This document shows positions 1 through 11,300 of a stretch of DNA of 64,000 bases, piece after piece. The DNA is taken from assembly GCA_018402345.1 (NCBI GenBank), contig JAGYIV010000012.1, positions 124,001 to 188,000 of the forward strand, given 5' to 3'. This DNA is from Terrimicrobiaceae bacterium (GTDB lineage: Bacteria; Verrucomicrobiota; Verrucomicrobiia; Chthoniobacterales; Terrimicrobiaceae). Under the pieces are notes generated by a model that saw only the letters and a program-made list of their open reading frames with translations, was not told where the DNA came from and ran no database searches. The position numbers were made by a program, and so were the translations under genes. Each line of letters begins with the position of its first letter. Position 1 is the first letter of the stretch.

Positions 1-647
1 AGTGCCTCCGCTCGTTGGGGCTCAGCGAAGATTTCCCCAACGATGCGCTGAACCTCCTCAAATTTCATCCCTCCCGTGCGCTCGCTCTGCAACGCGCCGA
101 ACACGGCCCGAGCCAGTCGTCCGTCCGCCAACTTCTCCAATGGCAGGCCCGCCAATTCCACAAGAAGAAATCCGCAATCCGGGACGAACCCTGCGGCCCA
201 GTCGGAAATGTCCGCAGGGACCTCTACCAGATCTCGGAGACGGCGCACGGCACTCCAGTTTCCAGGTCCGGGGTGAATCACGACCGGAACCACGAGCGGG
301 AGATTGCCGCCGGATTCGATTTCTCCCCGGTGCTTCTGCCAAATTAATCCGATGTATTCCAGCACGCGCAGAGGCATGATTCGCACCGGGCGGCTCTGGT
401 GCTCGAAAAGGATGTAAAAGCAAACCGGCCTGCCAGCCACCTCGACCCGGTAAAGGAGATCCTCCCGGCGTTCCGCCAACGCCTCGCTGATCCCGGAAAT
501 CTTCTCGACGCGAAGCGTGTCCCATTCGACCAGCGTCAGGAATTCCTTGGGCATCCACGTTTCGAGGAACTGCCGGGCAACCAGCGGCAGCGACATGGCA
601 TGTCGGAAAATCCTGTCGTGGGAATGGGAAATCTCCTCCTCTGGCAT
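1..647 (-). CDS. Rpn-family recombination-promoting nuclease / putative transposase, 3' end cut by window edge
   Basis: I translated this open frame by hand; it runs off the left edge, so the C-terminus is missing (about 215 codons visible). It begins MPEEEISHSHDRIFRHAMS, a typical start for the Rpn (YhgA-like, PD-(D/E)XK) family. The nuclease core is visible as Asp63 in REDLLYRV and Glu82/Gln84 in YILFEHQS, followed by the family's 'PLRVLEYIGLIW' stretch and a 'VVIHPGPGNW' segment. Known members are DNA endonucleases that stimulate RecA-independent recombination and often multiply as solitary genes. There is no convincing Shine-Dalgarno before the chosen ATG. It lies beside dispersed repeats and a transposase remnant, fitting a mobile or accessory spot. 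Family assignment is firm; activity is inferred. Confidence 0.85.
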   Translation of the reverse strand, partial: MPEEEISHSHDRIFRHAMSLPLVARQFLETWMPKEFLTLVEWDTLRVEKISGISEALAERREDLLYRVEVAGRPVCFYILFEHQSRPVRIMPLRVLEYIGLIWQKHRGEIESGGNLPLVVPVVIHPGPGNWSAVRRLRDLVEVPADISDWAAGFVPDCGFLLVELAGLPLEKLADGRLARAVFGALQSERTGGMKFEEVQRIVGEIFAEPQRAEA

Positions 648-699
648 GTAGGGAAGAATCGCGCCGGCAGTTGCCGTGAAACAAGCTCAATTATGTCGC

Positions 700-844
700 C
701 GCACCCCATTCGTGAAAACTCGTTCCATTCGTGGGGAAAGATACGAACCACGAATAGCACGAATAGACACGAATACTGCCGACGCGAAGCACCCGCGGCG
801 AAGCCGCACCCATTCGTGAATACTCGTTCCATTCGTGGTGAAAG
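700..844. repeat. Two near-identical copies of a ~38-bp dispersed repeat
   Basis: The stretch at 701-741 recurs almost exactly at 806-844; both contain CATTCGTGAA, then ACTCGTTCCATTCGTGG and GAAAG. Between them lie short iterations of CACGAATAG. This is intergenic filler upstream of the Rpn gene (which reads away on the minus strand). Further right, around 900-950, is a GTAGGCCAGGCGTCCCGCC-type element. No coding potential is evident between 648 and about 960. Confidence 0.8.
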
Positions 845-961
845 AATTTCCGATGCTCTGGATCGGTGCATACTGCATGGCCCTTGTGAGGCCCCGTAGG
901 AACCACGGCGTCATGCGCCTCACACAGGCGGGACGCCTGGCCTACATAAACGCCCTCGAAA

Positions 962-1239
962 ATCCACAACCTTGGAGACTCTGTTCTGTTACTCGAGTTG
1001 CTCGGCACTGAGATTGAAAAGGCGTTGAACGATCAAGGCGCCTTGAACATCAAAATCACATCCAAAGGCTTGCGCCCGGCAAGGCTTTTCCGCTCCGCAC
1101 TTCTAAGCGCCTCTCTACAAACAGGTCGAAACATCTCGCAATCAATAGGATTTTTCAACTCTTCCAACGGGTCTTTCAAGCGACTCAATACGGCAAGGCG
1201 CTGACTTTCATCAAAAAAGGAGGCTCGGTCTGATTTCAT
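962..1239 (-). pseudogene. N-terminal remnant of an IS5-like transposase
   Basis: An ATG at 1239 opens a 68-codon frame containing FFDESQRLAVLSRLKDPLEE and ending in DVILMFKA. This matches the N-terminal domain of IS5-family transposases, in which FFDE..RL..L and LMFKAL..Q..Y.LSDEQ.EYQ are typical. A frame change at about 1050 restores LIVQRLFNLSAEQLE, after which a TAA replaces the expected Tyr. The rest of the transposase (DDE core) is absent, and dispersed repeat sequence follows. It is a dead fragment of about 90 codons. I see no terminal inverted repeats. Confidence 0.75.
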
Positions 1240-1427
1240 CGATTACTCCACAGAAAATAATATTTTATTTAATTTATGGGAAGCTATTTGCTATTTATTA
1301 AAATGCGAATTTGAGTGTTTTACGTTTAATAAACATTTTGAACTGTGGCCTTGAGTCCGAGCAACCACGGCGTAAGGAATGACTCTGTGCCCGAGGTGTC
1401 GATTGCCAACGGTCACGTAGCACAAAA
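1240..1427. other. AT-rich spacer before the surface-protein gene
   Basis: This stretch holds no gene. It contains a locally AT-rich block (1250-1340) quite unlike the flanking high-GC sequence, including TTTTACGTTTAA at about 1319, a string that recurs at about 8275 before the next large secreted gene. A promoter for the downstream gene may lie here, but no clear -35/-10 pair stands out. Confidence 0.4.
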
Positions 1428-1497
1428 CCTCCCGAAACCTCCCGAAACCTCCCGAAACCTCCCGAAACCTCCCGAAACCTCCCGAAACCTCCCGAAA
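1428..1497. repeat. Seven perfect tandem copies of a 10-bp unit (CCTCCCGAAA)
   Basis: The unit CCTCCCGAAA is repeated exactly seven times (70 bp) and ends 20 bases before the first ATG of the large surface protein. The period is not a multiple of three and the array is outside the coding frame, so copy-number change would alter leader or promoter spacing rather than the protein. The plus strand carries seven CCTCC strings (anti-Shine-Dalgarno-like); the minus strand therefore has GGGAGG. No CRISPR-like spacers are present. Confidence 0.97.
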
Positions 1498-1517
1498 TCA
1501 TCCCACCCAAACATTTT

Positions 1518-4500
1518 ATGAAAAAGCCACTGGCTATCCTCATGAAAAATCTACTCACATCCCTCGCCATTGTGGCTCTCGGAGCCAGCGGTGCCAATGC
1601 CGCAGACGGCACTTGGACGAACGATGGCTCCAGCAATTGGAGCACCACGACCAACTGGGCCGGCGGCACCGTGGCCGACGGAGCCGGCTTCCTCGCCGAC
1701 TTCAGCACGATCGACATCACGGCAAACCGTTTTGTGACCTTGGATACCAGCCGCACGATCGGCGGGCTCAGCTTTCGCGATACCTATTGGACGAATAGCG
1801 GATTCAATTGGAACCTGCAGAGCAGCGGGGGAAGCATCCTCACGCTGGATAACACGGGTGGCCCGGGCGGCAACCCGCCCACGATCACCCTCGCCACTGG
1901 CATAAGCTCGATCACCACGGTTTTGGCCGGCTCAAACGGGCTCAACCTCTCTCTTCCCTGGTCGAACTACGACAGCACGCGCGGCACCGCTTCGGGAGGA
2001 TTCGGGTTAGTTCTCTCCGAAACAACCGCCCGGCTCATTTTCAATGCGAACAACACCGTGAGCGGAGCGCTCTCGGTGAATGGCGGAGTCATCAATACCT
2101 ACGGGGCCTTCTCAACTTTTGGCAACGTCACATCTCTTGTTTTATCCGGCAATAGCTTCTTCCAAAACGGGGAAACAACCACGGCCACTCCCGCCAACAA
2201 CAATGGCAGGGTGAACCGCATCGGTGATGGCACCGCCACGCTCACCCTGGGCGGAGCCAGTGGGGCGGGCATATTCTCTTCGGCCTTCGCGCAGGCCGCC
2301 AACACCACCAGCCAGACCTTCGCGGGCCTTACGGTCAATGCCGGCCAGAACATTTTGAATACCTCCAGCACCGTCGCCGGCACGAACAACCTCATCTTCA
2401 CCGGCACAGGTGGCGGCGGCTATGTCCGCAACACCAACGGCCTGCTCAACATCGCCACCGCCACGGGCTTCACGCCCCAGTTTACCAATGCCCCGACCGC
2501 TGCGGGCGGATCGAGCGTCTCGGGCGCGGGCAGCGATGCGATCCTCATCGGCGCGATTCTGAACGGCAGCAACTTCATCGCGGCGGCTTCCGGCAATGTC
2601 GGCAATGCCACTTATGTTACCACCCTCACTGCCGACAAGAATGTGAATGTCACCGGCAATCTCGCACACCAGTGGCAACATCTCCATCAACAGCCTGCGG
2701 CTCGGCGACACCACCAAGCGCACCGTGACCATCGGCGCAAGCGACACCCTCACGATCGCCAGCGGCGGCATTCTCCTGCCCTCGTCGATGGCCACGGCGA
2801 ATATTAATCACACGATCACGGGAGGCAATCTGACGAGCGGTCAGGGCGATCTCTGGATTTACTCCGCCTCGGGCAGCACGGGAATCAATAACGGGAACGG
2901 CAACCCCCGGGCAGCTTCCTACTCCGCGACCATCGCATCAACAATTTCGGGAGATATTTCCCTTTCCGTCGGGGGAGGAACATCGCAACTCCGCCTGACC
3001 GGTAACAACACTTACACCGGCGGCACGTTTCTGCAGAACGGTTTGATATCGATCAATGCCGACTCCGCCCTGGGAGCCTCCAGCGGAACGGTGACCGCGG
3101 TGAGCGGAGTGAACAATATCCAGACGACGTCGAACTTCAGTTTCAATTCCAGTCGCAATTTCGTCATCAACTCGGGGGCCTACTTGGGCTTTGGAGATAA
3201 TGCCGGCGGCCGAACCAACACGATCGGTGGACAAATCAGCGGCGGCGGGCAGTTGGCGATCGGCTTCGTTTCTAACGCCCAGCGCCTCATCCTCACCGGC
3301 GACAACACCGCCTTCACCGGCCAGTATCTGGTCAACGGCTATCTCCGCGCTGACGAAGGCACGGGGCTCTCCTCGAATGCCAACCTCACCTTTAGAGGAA
3401 GAGGGCCAGGATTTGTCTTAGGTGTCTTGGAAACCAGTGGCAGTTTTACTCGTTCTCTCGGCAGTGGAGCCGGCCAGGTGCAGTGGCAGGCCGACGGCCA
3501 GTATGGCTCCGGTGGATTCGCCGCGGTGGGTGGAGCGCTCAATGTGAACCTCGGCGGCAACGTCACGCCTGACACTCTCACTTGGGGCAGTGGCTATTTC
3601 CTGCCGGGCAGCGGCCAGGAGCTTATCCTTGGAAGTGCGGCCTCCACGCATGATGTGACATTCCAAAACTCGATCGCGCTCAACGGCGTCCAGCGCGGCA
3701 TCCGGGTCACTGCCAATGGCACCACGAAAGCCATCCTCAGCGGCACGCTCTCGGGCAACGCCACTTCCGGTATTAACAAGCAGGGCACAGGCACGCTCGT
3801 GCTCACCGGCGACAATACCTACCAAGGGACAACGACGGTCACCGCCGGCACGCTCCAGATCGGCGACGGCACAACCGATGGGTCGATCTCCTCCTCAAGC
3901 GGGATCACCAACAACGCAACGCTTGTTTATAACCTGATCGGCAGCCAGAGCTACAACAACGCCATCGGCGGGACTGGTAGTCTCACCAAGTCCGGCACGG
4001 GAACGCTGACCCTTGGCGGCAGCAACACCTACACGGGCCTTACCACTGTTTCCGGTGGCGCATTGCGACTGGGCTCTGCTAACGCGCTTTCGGGGGGGAT
4101 CGGCACCGCCGGCGGCACCTCCGCACTGACGTTCAACGGCGGCGTTCTTGGCCTTGGAAACGGGGATTTCACCCGCAGTCTGGCGTCCGCTGGCACCGCC
4201 ACCGGGGTCAACTTTACCGGCTCGGGTGGCTGGTTCGCCTATGGCGCCGACCGCACAGTGAACCTGGGAGGCTCGGGCGCGAGCGTTACTTGGGCTACGG
4301 CCAACACCGGTTTTAATGGTCAGACCCTCATCCTGGGTCATGCTGACGGCACGCACACCGTCGATCTACAGAACGCTCTCGACCTGGGTGCATCCACTCG
4401 CACGGTTCAAGTCGGTGACGGCTCTGCGGCGGTGGATGCGAAGTTGAGCGGTAACATCACCAGCTCCGGCGGGGGACTCACGAAGACAGGCGCAGGCACT

Positions 4501-7500
4501 TTGTTGCTCTCGGGCAACAACACCTACACGGGCGCGACGGTGGTCAATCTGGGCCAACTCGCCGTTGGCAGCAGTGGCCGGCTGAATGTTGGCAACAACT
4601 CGACCATGAGCGTCACCGGAAGCAACTCCACCGGCAGCGCCACGCTCACCTTCCAGGATTCGGGGTCACTTTCCGGCACCGATTACACGATCAATGTCGG
4701 CAACGCGGCGAATGCGCGGGCGGTCCTGAATATCAAGGATTCATCGTCCATCACGCTCAACGGAACGGCGACCGGCACCAATATTCTCTCTGTTGGCTCA
4801 TCGCAGGCGAGTGGCGCGGGAGCGGTGGTTCAAAGCGGAGGTGATGTTTCGGTCTCAAACCAACTGTTCCTTGGCGTGGTTGGTTCCGGATACTACAACA
4901 TGTCCGGGGGCAACCTCACCCTGAGCGGGGCGACGGGCAACTCCGCCCGGTTCCGGATCGGCCAGCCTGTCGCCGGTGCTCTTGGCGTCTTTCAGCAGTC
5001 CGGCGGAGCGATCTCCTACAACACGGGGTTTGGCTTGGGGATCGTGGATTCACCCGGCGCAGGCGCAGCCGCCGGCTACGGCACCTACTACATGACGGGC
5101 GGCTCGCTCACGGGAAATCTCACCGCAGGAACCGGAGCCTTGTCTGTCGGTAACCGCAACGGTCAGGGCGACTTCACGCTGGCCGGCGGCACGGTGAATG
5201 TCGGGGTGAACGCGGTCACTCTCGGGGTGGCGATGCGACTGCCACCGGTATCCTCAACATCAACGGCGGCTCCCTGCAGGCCAACAACATCGCGAAGGGA
5301 TCGGGCGCCGCCTACCTCTCATTCGCCGGCGGCACGCTCGTGGCGAATGGCAACAGCACGACCTTCCTACAAGGGCTCACCCGGGCCGACATCCATGGTG
5401 GTTACACCAGTGGAGAGATCACCTACGCCGGCGGGGCGACGATCGACACCAACGGACGGAACGTGACAGTCGCCCAGGCGCTCCTTGCCCCGACGGGCAA
5501 CGGCGTGGCAGTCGGCGGCTTCACGCCGATCTCCGGCCTCATCGGTGCACCCTACGTGCAGGTCCTTGGCACCGGCACGGGAGCCACCGCCCAGGCGATC
5601 TTCGATTCCGCCACCGGCACGATGACGGGCATCGTGGTCACCAATCCCGGTGTCAACTACACCGGCACGCCCACGTTCCTTATCTCCGGCGGAGGGCTCT
5701 CCGCCAACCAGACCGTCAACGCCACGACATTCGCCAACACCTCCGGCGGGCTGACGAAAACCGGCGCGGGCACGCTTACTCTCTCGGCCGCCAACACCTT
5801 CACGGGTGACACGGTAATCAGCGGCGGAACCTTGACAACCGGCATCGCCACCGCATTGCAGAACAGCACGCTCAACTACAATAACCAGGGTGGTTCGCTG
5901 AGTTTTGGTTCCTTGACCGCCGCGACCTTTGGCGGCTTGAAAGGCGCTCAAAACCTGGCGCTCTCCAACACCACCCCGGCGGCGGTGGCCCTGTCGGTCG
6001 GGAATAACAATCAGGACACAAGCTACTCCGGCAACCTCACCGGACTGGGAAGCCTCACGAAGATCGGCACGGGAACGCTGACCCTCTCGGGCGTGAACAC
6101 CTACACGGGCCTGACCACGGTTTCCGCCGGAACGCTCGCGCTCAGCGGAGGGAACGACCGCCTCGCCACGACGGGAAACATCACCATCGGCGCAAGTGGC
6201 ACGCTGGATCTCGGCGGCAATACCCAGACCACCACCGGTGTGGTGACCTTCACCTCCGGTGCCACTCTTAGAGGGGGCACTCTGACGAGCAACAATGCAG
6301 CTTTAGCGGGCAACAATTTCTTTACCGGCACGATCAATCTCGGAGCCGACGGCGCCTTTGTCACCAACCGTCGCCTCCTCGTGGCCAACGGTGGCACGAA
6401 TTCCCTGACCATCGGAACTGGTAGCACAGGATCAATCACCTTCGGCGGGGATGCCGGCAGCAACATGAACTACGTCGGCGTGGGCACCGGCAACGGCACT
6501 CTCAATGTCAACGGCGGCACGGTGAATTTCAATAATTCCACCGTCGGCACCGGCAATGGCTACCTGAACGTCGGATCCAACAGTGGTTCCTCCACCGGCA
6601 GCATCGTGGTCAACGGCGGCAACATGAACGTCGGCACCTTGCTCAAACTCGGCGGGAATTTTAACAACATTGCCGGCACCAATGCGACCTCTTCCCTGGC
6701 GATTACCAATGGCACAGTCACCGTCGGCGGCGGGGACGCGGCGACCAACAACGGCGTTCTCTTCATGAACGGCGGCGCAGGCGACAACACGGTGAACACC
6801 GGTAACTCCACGCTCACCCTCAATAGCGGCGGCGTGCTCAACGCCAAACAAATCCAAGCCGGCAACCAAGGCACCAAGACGATTAACTTGGATGGCGGCA
6901 CCCTGCGAGCCGGTGCCTCCAGCACCACCTTCCTGAATGACGCGACCGGGCTCACGGTGAATGTGAAGGATGGGGGAGCGACGATCGACACCCAGGCGTT
7001 CGACATCACGGTGGGCGCAGCCCTTGTGGCCGATGGCACCGGCGGCGTCACCAAAAACCGGCACCGGCACACTCTGTCCTCTCCGGATCCAACACTTTCA
7101 ACGGTGACACACAGCTCAATGCAGGCACGCTCCATGCGGCTGCTGCCAACGCGCTCGGGAGCACGGGAAATATTACTGTGACCGGGGGATCGCTCCTAGT
7201 CGGAGCGAACGATGCGATCGGGAATTCCACCGGCATCGACCTGGCTGGAGGCACGCTGGAGTTCAGTGGCAATGTGACAGACACAATCGGCGCGCTCACG
7301 CTCTCGGCGAACTCGGTCATCGACCTTGGCACCGGAAGCGTCGTGGCGATCTTTGCGGATCTGTTCATGGGAAGCTACACGTTGGCAGTGCACAACTGGA
7401 CCGGCACGACGCTGTGGAACGGCGGCACGGGAAACAATACGGACCAGATCTACTTTAACCGGGCATTGGGCAGCGGGGAGTTAAGCAGGATCAGCTTCTA

Positions 7501-7672
7501 CAGCGACTTCGGCAGCAGCTTTGTGGGAACAGGCTTCCAACTCGGCCTCGGTAGTGGCTTCCAATACGAAGTGATTCCAGTGCCCGAGCCGGAGACATGG
7601 TTGGCGGCGGCGCTGCTCCTCGCGGGCGCTGGTGGGGCATGGGCGAGGGGACGCCACCGACGCGAGGGGTAA
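1518..7672 (+). CDS. Giant secreted protein of autotransporter-associated beta-strand repeats with PEP-CTERM anchor (frameshifted in this assembly)
   Basis: The gene would encode about 2,050 residues. A Sec signal peptide is visible (second ATG at 1542: MKNLLTSLAIVALGASGANA); either ATG 1518 or 1542 could be the start. The body consists of Gly/Thr/Asn/Ser-rich units such as GTGTLTLSGNNTYTGATTV, the hallmark of autotransporter-associated beta-strand repeats that fold as a beta-helix. The end is VPEPETWLAAALLLAGAGGA plus an Arg-rich tail, a PEP-CTERM sorting signal; there is no autotransporter beta-barrel. The frame is broken near 2664, at the G-run 5224-5227, the A-run 7053-7057 and near 7076-7080, each repaired by one base (for instance KTGTGTLSLSGSNTFNG is restored). 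It is probably one intact exported surface protein processed by an exosortase that is not encoded here. Confidence 0.85.
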
Positions 7673-8391
7673 AGCGAAATGATCCCGAAAACGGATTTTA
7701 TAGACAGGATGACAGAATCGTAGCGCAGCGAAGAAAGACTGCCAACAGCAGCCCGCAGGGCGAGCAAAGCGAGTAAATTAACAGGATTTTTTAGACAGAA
7801 TTAACAGAATTAACAGAATTTATAGACAGGATGGCAGGATGACAGGATTGGCAGGAGGGGGAATGGGGAGGGGATTGACGGAATCGTCGGGATTGGTGGG
7901 GGGATGGGCAACAGTGCGCGGAGGCATCACTTAAAACTTAAAACTTAAACCTTAAAACTCCTCTCTAGCCGCCCGCAGGGCGAGCAAAGCGAGTAAATTA
8001 ACAGGATTTTTTAGACAGAATTAACAGAATTAACAGAATTTTTAGACAGGATGGCAGGAGGGGGAATGGGGAGGGGATTGACGGAATCGTCGGGATTGGT
8101 GGGGGGATGGGCGACACTGAAAACTGAAAACTGAAAACTTCCTTAAAACTGAAAACTCCTCCCCCTCATCGCCGCGGGTTCTCCACGCAGATGGGGCTTT
8201 CTTTTTTCACCCTTAGTTCACAGGGCTCAGTTGGTGTCGGCCCTGTCAATGGACGCCCGCATGGCATTGGTCGTTTTACGTTTAACAAAGCTGGGCTTTG
8301 CAGGCCGCTTGGAGGCATTTAATTTCTTGAACTCGTCTCCCAGAAACCTTCCGCCTCGCCCCACCCGAAATCAAAAAACACCAGCACATCA
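7673..8391. other. 719-bp non-coding spacer filled with degenerate repeats
   Basis: No gene is supported here. The spacer contains iterated AACAGGAT/GACAGGAT/AACAGAAT strings (7700-7860, 7990-8055), a duplicated block (listed separately), and AAACTTAAAACTTAAA- and GAAAACTGAAAACTG-type short iterations near 7930 and 8115-8155. Such filler is common between genes of several Verrucomicrobiota. The last 180 bases lead into the GH116-like gene and may hold its promoter. Confidence 0.6.
7751..8111. repeat. Imperfect direct duplication of a ~140-160-bp intergenic block
   Basis: The block at 7751-7909 (GCCCGCAGGGCGAGCAAAGC ... GGGGGATGGGC) is repeated at 7971-8111. The second copy lacks about 18 bases of the GACAGGATTGGCAGG segment but is otherwise almost identical, including the GATTGACGGAATCGTCGGGA string. 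The copies are separated by about 60 bases of TTAAAACTTAAA-type sequence. It shows no transposase, inverted ends or coding frame. Confidence 0.9.
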
Positions 8392-11300
8392 ATGCCATAC
8401 ATATTTCACCGCTCCCTGCCCGAGAAAAGTGACACCTGCTGCGACACGCCCGATTGTTGCGGTGGCAGCACGATCACCCGTCGAATGTTTATTGGCAAGG
8501 CGGCGCTTGCCACAGCAGGGGCGTTTTTTCTGCCCCGGATGATTATGGCCGGGCCCTTTGAACCCGGCGATTTCCAGAAGTTCGTGCCCGTGGACAAGAA
8601 GCTCGCCGACGCGTGGATCAAGTCGCTTTTCGAGCGCGGCACACCGACGATCTATCGGGGTCCGGACCTGAAATACATCGGCATGCCGGTCGGGGGAATC
8701 TGTGCAGGACAGCTTTATCTGGGAGGCGATGGCCAACTCTGGCACTGGGATGTTTTTAACAGCCCGATCGCGACCGGTTCCACCCATTACGCGGAGCCGC
8801 TCGTTGCCGCCGAGGGGCTGGATCAAGGGTTTGCCCTGCGCATCGTGTCGGGTGCCACGCCGGAGATCCGTCCGCTCAACGCCAAGGGCTTTCCGGACGT
8901 CACCTTCTGTGGCGAATACCCGATCGGCACGGTGACTTATACCGATGCAGCTTTCCCACTCCAAGTCACGCTGGAGGCTTTTTCCCCCTTCATTCCGCTC
9001 GATCTCGAGGACTCAAGCCTGCCGGCCACCGTCATGAGGTTCACGGTGAAAAACACGTCTGGGACAAAAATCGAGGCCGAGTTGGGGGGCTGGCTGGAAA
9101 ATGTGGTCGCCTACAAATCGGGACAGCTTTTTCCTGTCATGCGCACCAATCTTGAAAGGAAGTCAAACGATGCTCTCATGATGGAGTGCGGATTTCGCGA
9201 GGTGGCTACCGCTGCTGTCCCGAAAGATCGTCCGCTGATTGTCTTCGAGGATTTTGAGAGGGCGGACTGGGGGAAATGGAAAGTGGAGGGCGACGCCTTT
9301 GGCCAGGCTCCGACGGAGGGGACGCCCCGCCCGGAGCAAAAGCTCAGTGGATTCCAAGGGCAGCGTTTGGCAAATTCTTACGCGGCCAAGGGCGACAGGG
9401 CCACCGGCAAACTCACTTCGGAACCTTTCAAAATCGAGCGCCGCTTTATCAATTTCCTCATCGGTGGTGGCAACCATATGCGTGCAGACGGCCAAGTGGA
9501 GGCCGGCATCAATCTTTTGGTGGATGGAATGATGGTTCGCAATGCCACCGGCACCAACTCGGATGCCATGACGCTTTCGAGTTGGGACGTCAGCGAACTC
9601 GAAGGACAAACGGCCGTCCTCGAGATCCTTGATGAGACTGCGGGTGGCTGGGGTCATATCGAGATCGACCAAATCGAGTTTTCCGACCGCTCACCATTGG
9701 TCACAGGAACCGCAGCGGAGCAGCAGGATTCCGGATCGCTGGCCCTGGGGCTCTTGGACGCGACCGCTGCGGATCGCGTGAACCCGATCCTCCAAGGTGA
9801 CTCGGCAGAGTCTTGCTTCACCCCGGCCACGAGTGGAAACAGAGCCGAACGCCCCGCCGGGACCAATAAAGACAACAAGCTGGTGGGCTCAGTCGTTCGC
9901 CCCTTCTCGATCGAACCTGGAGCCACTCAGGAGATCACTTTTGTGGTGGCATGGAACTTCCCCAATCTGGTTTTTCCGCTGACGTTTCGAGCCGGACAGG
10001 CGCCCACCGATAAGACGATCGTGGAAAAAGGGCGCTATTATGGGACCAAGTTCGACTCGGCCGGCGCCGTCATCAACTTTGTGGCCAGGAATGAGGAACG
10101 CCTGACCGGAGATACCACGCTCTGGCGGGACAACTGGTATGATTCCACCCTGCCGTATTGGTTCCTTGATCGCACGATGCTCAATGCCTCGATTTTGGCC
10201 ACCTCGACCTGCTACCGCTTTGCCGATGGCCGGTTCTACGGATGGGAGGGCGTGGGCTGCTGCTCCGGGACCTGCACGCATGTCTGGCACTACGAACAGG
10301 CCATGGGGCGTCTCTTCCCCGAACTCGACATCCTCCTGCGCGAGCGGGTGGATTTCGATGCGCAGACCGGGTTCAATGCGAAAACCGGTGTCATCGGCCA
10401 CCGCGGCGACGCGGGACTCAGCCAGGCGGTGGACGGCCAAGCTGGCACGATCCTGCGCGCCTATCGCGATTACCTCGTCTCGCCCGATGCAGCGTTTCTG
10501 AAGCGCAACTGGCCGCAGATCAAGCTCGCCACCGAGTGGCTCATGGCGCTCGACAGCGACAACGACGGCATCCTCGACAAACCGCAAGCCAACACGCTGG
10601 ATGGCACATGGTATGGGAAAATCCCGTGGATCACCAGCCTCGGACTCGCAGCCGTGGAGGCCACGGAACAGATGGCCCTCGTCATGGGCGACACCGCATT
10701 TGCCGAAACCTGCAAAACCTTTGTCGAAGCAGGGAAAAGCAATTTCGTGAAGACATTCTGGAACGGCGAGTATTTCGAGCAAATCCACGACCCCGCGCAG
10801 ATGGAACACGTCGGCTCCTACAATGGCTGCCTGATCGATCAAGTTCTGGGCCAGGGCTGGGCCTTTCAGGTGGGGCTTGACCGCGTGCTGCCCGAGGAAA
10901 AAACCCAGGAAGCCCTCAATGCGATCTGGAAATATAATTTCACTCCCGACGTCGGCCCTTTTCGCGAAAAGCGCCCGGCGGGCCGCTGGTATGCCCTGGC
11001 CGGCGAAGCGGGCACCTTGATGTGCGCATGGCCGCGCGGCGACAAGCTTCGTGTCACCAAGGGCTTCGACTACTACTTTAATGAGTGCATGAACGGCTTC
11101 GAGCATCAGGTCGCCGGACACATGATCTGGGAAGGCAAGCCGGGCAGCGACTTGGTCAAGCAGGGCCTCGCCATCGAACGCGCCGTCCACGACCGCTACC
11201 ACGGCTCCAAGCGCAACCCATGGAATGAAGTCGAATGCGGCGACCACTACGCCCGTTCCATGGCCAGCTATGGCGTCTTCCTCGCCGCCTGCGGCTTTGC

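Noticed and set aside
1428-1497. CRISPR array
   Set aside because: The repeats are 10 bp with no spacers between units, and there are no cas genes in the window.
1518-7672. Four separate surface-protein genes
   Set aside because: The frames change at single-base indels with continuous repeat sequence across each, so one gene is the simpler reading.
8231-8542. Short plus-strand gene before the GH116-like gene
   Set aside because: It overlaps the Tat signal region of the real gene in another frame and has no supporting features.
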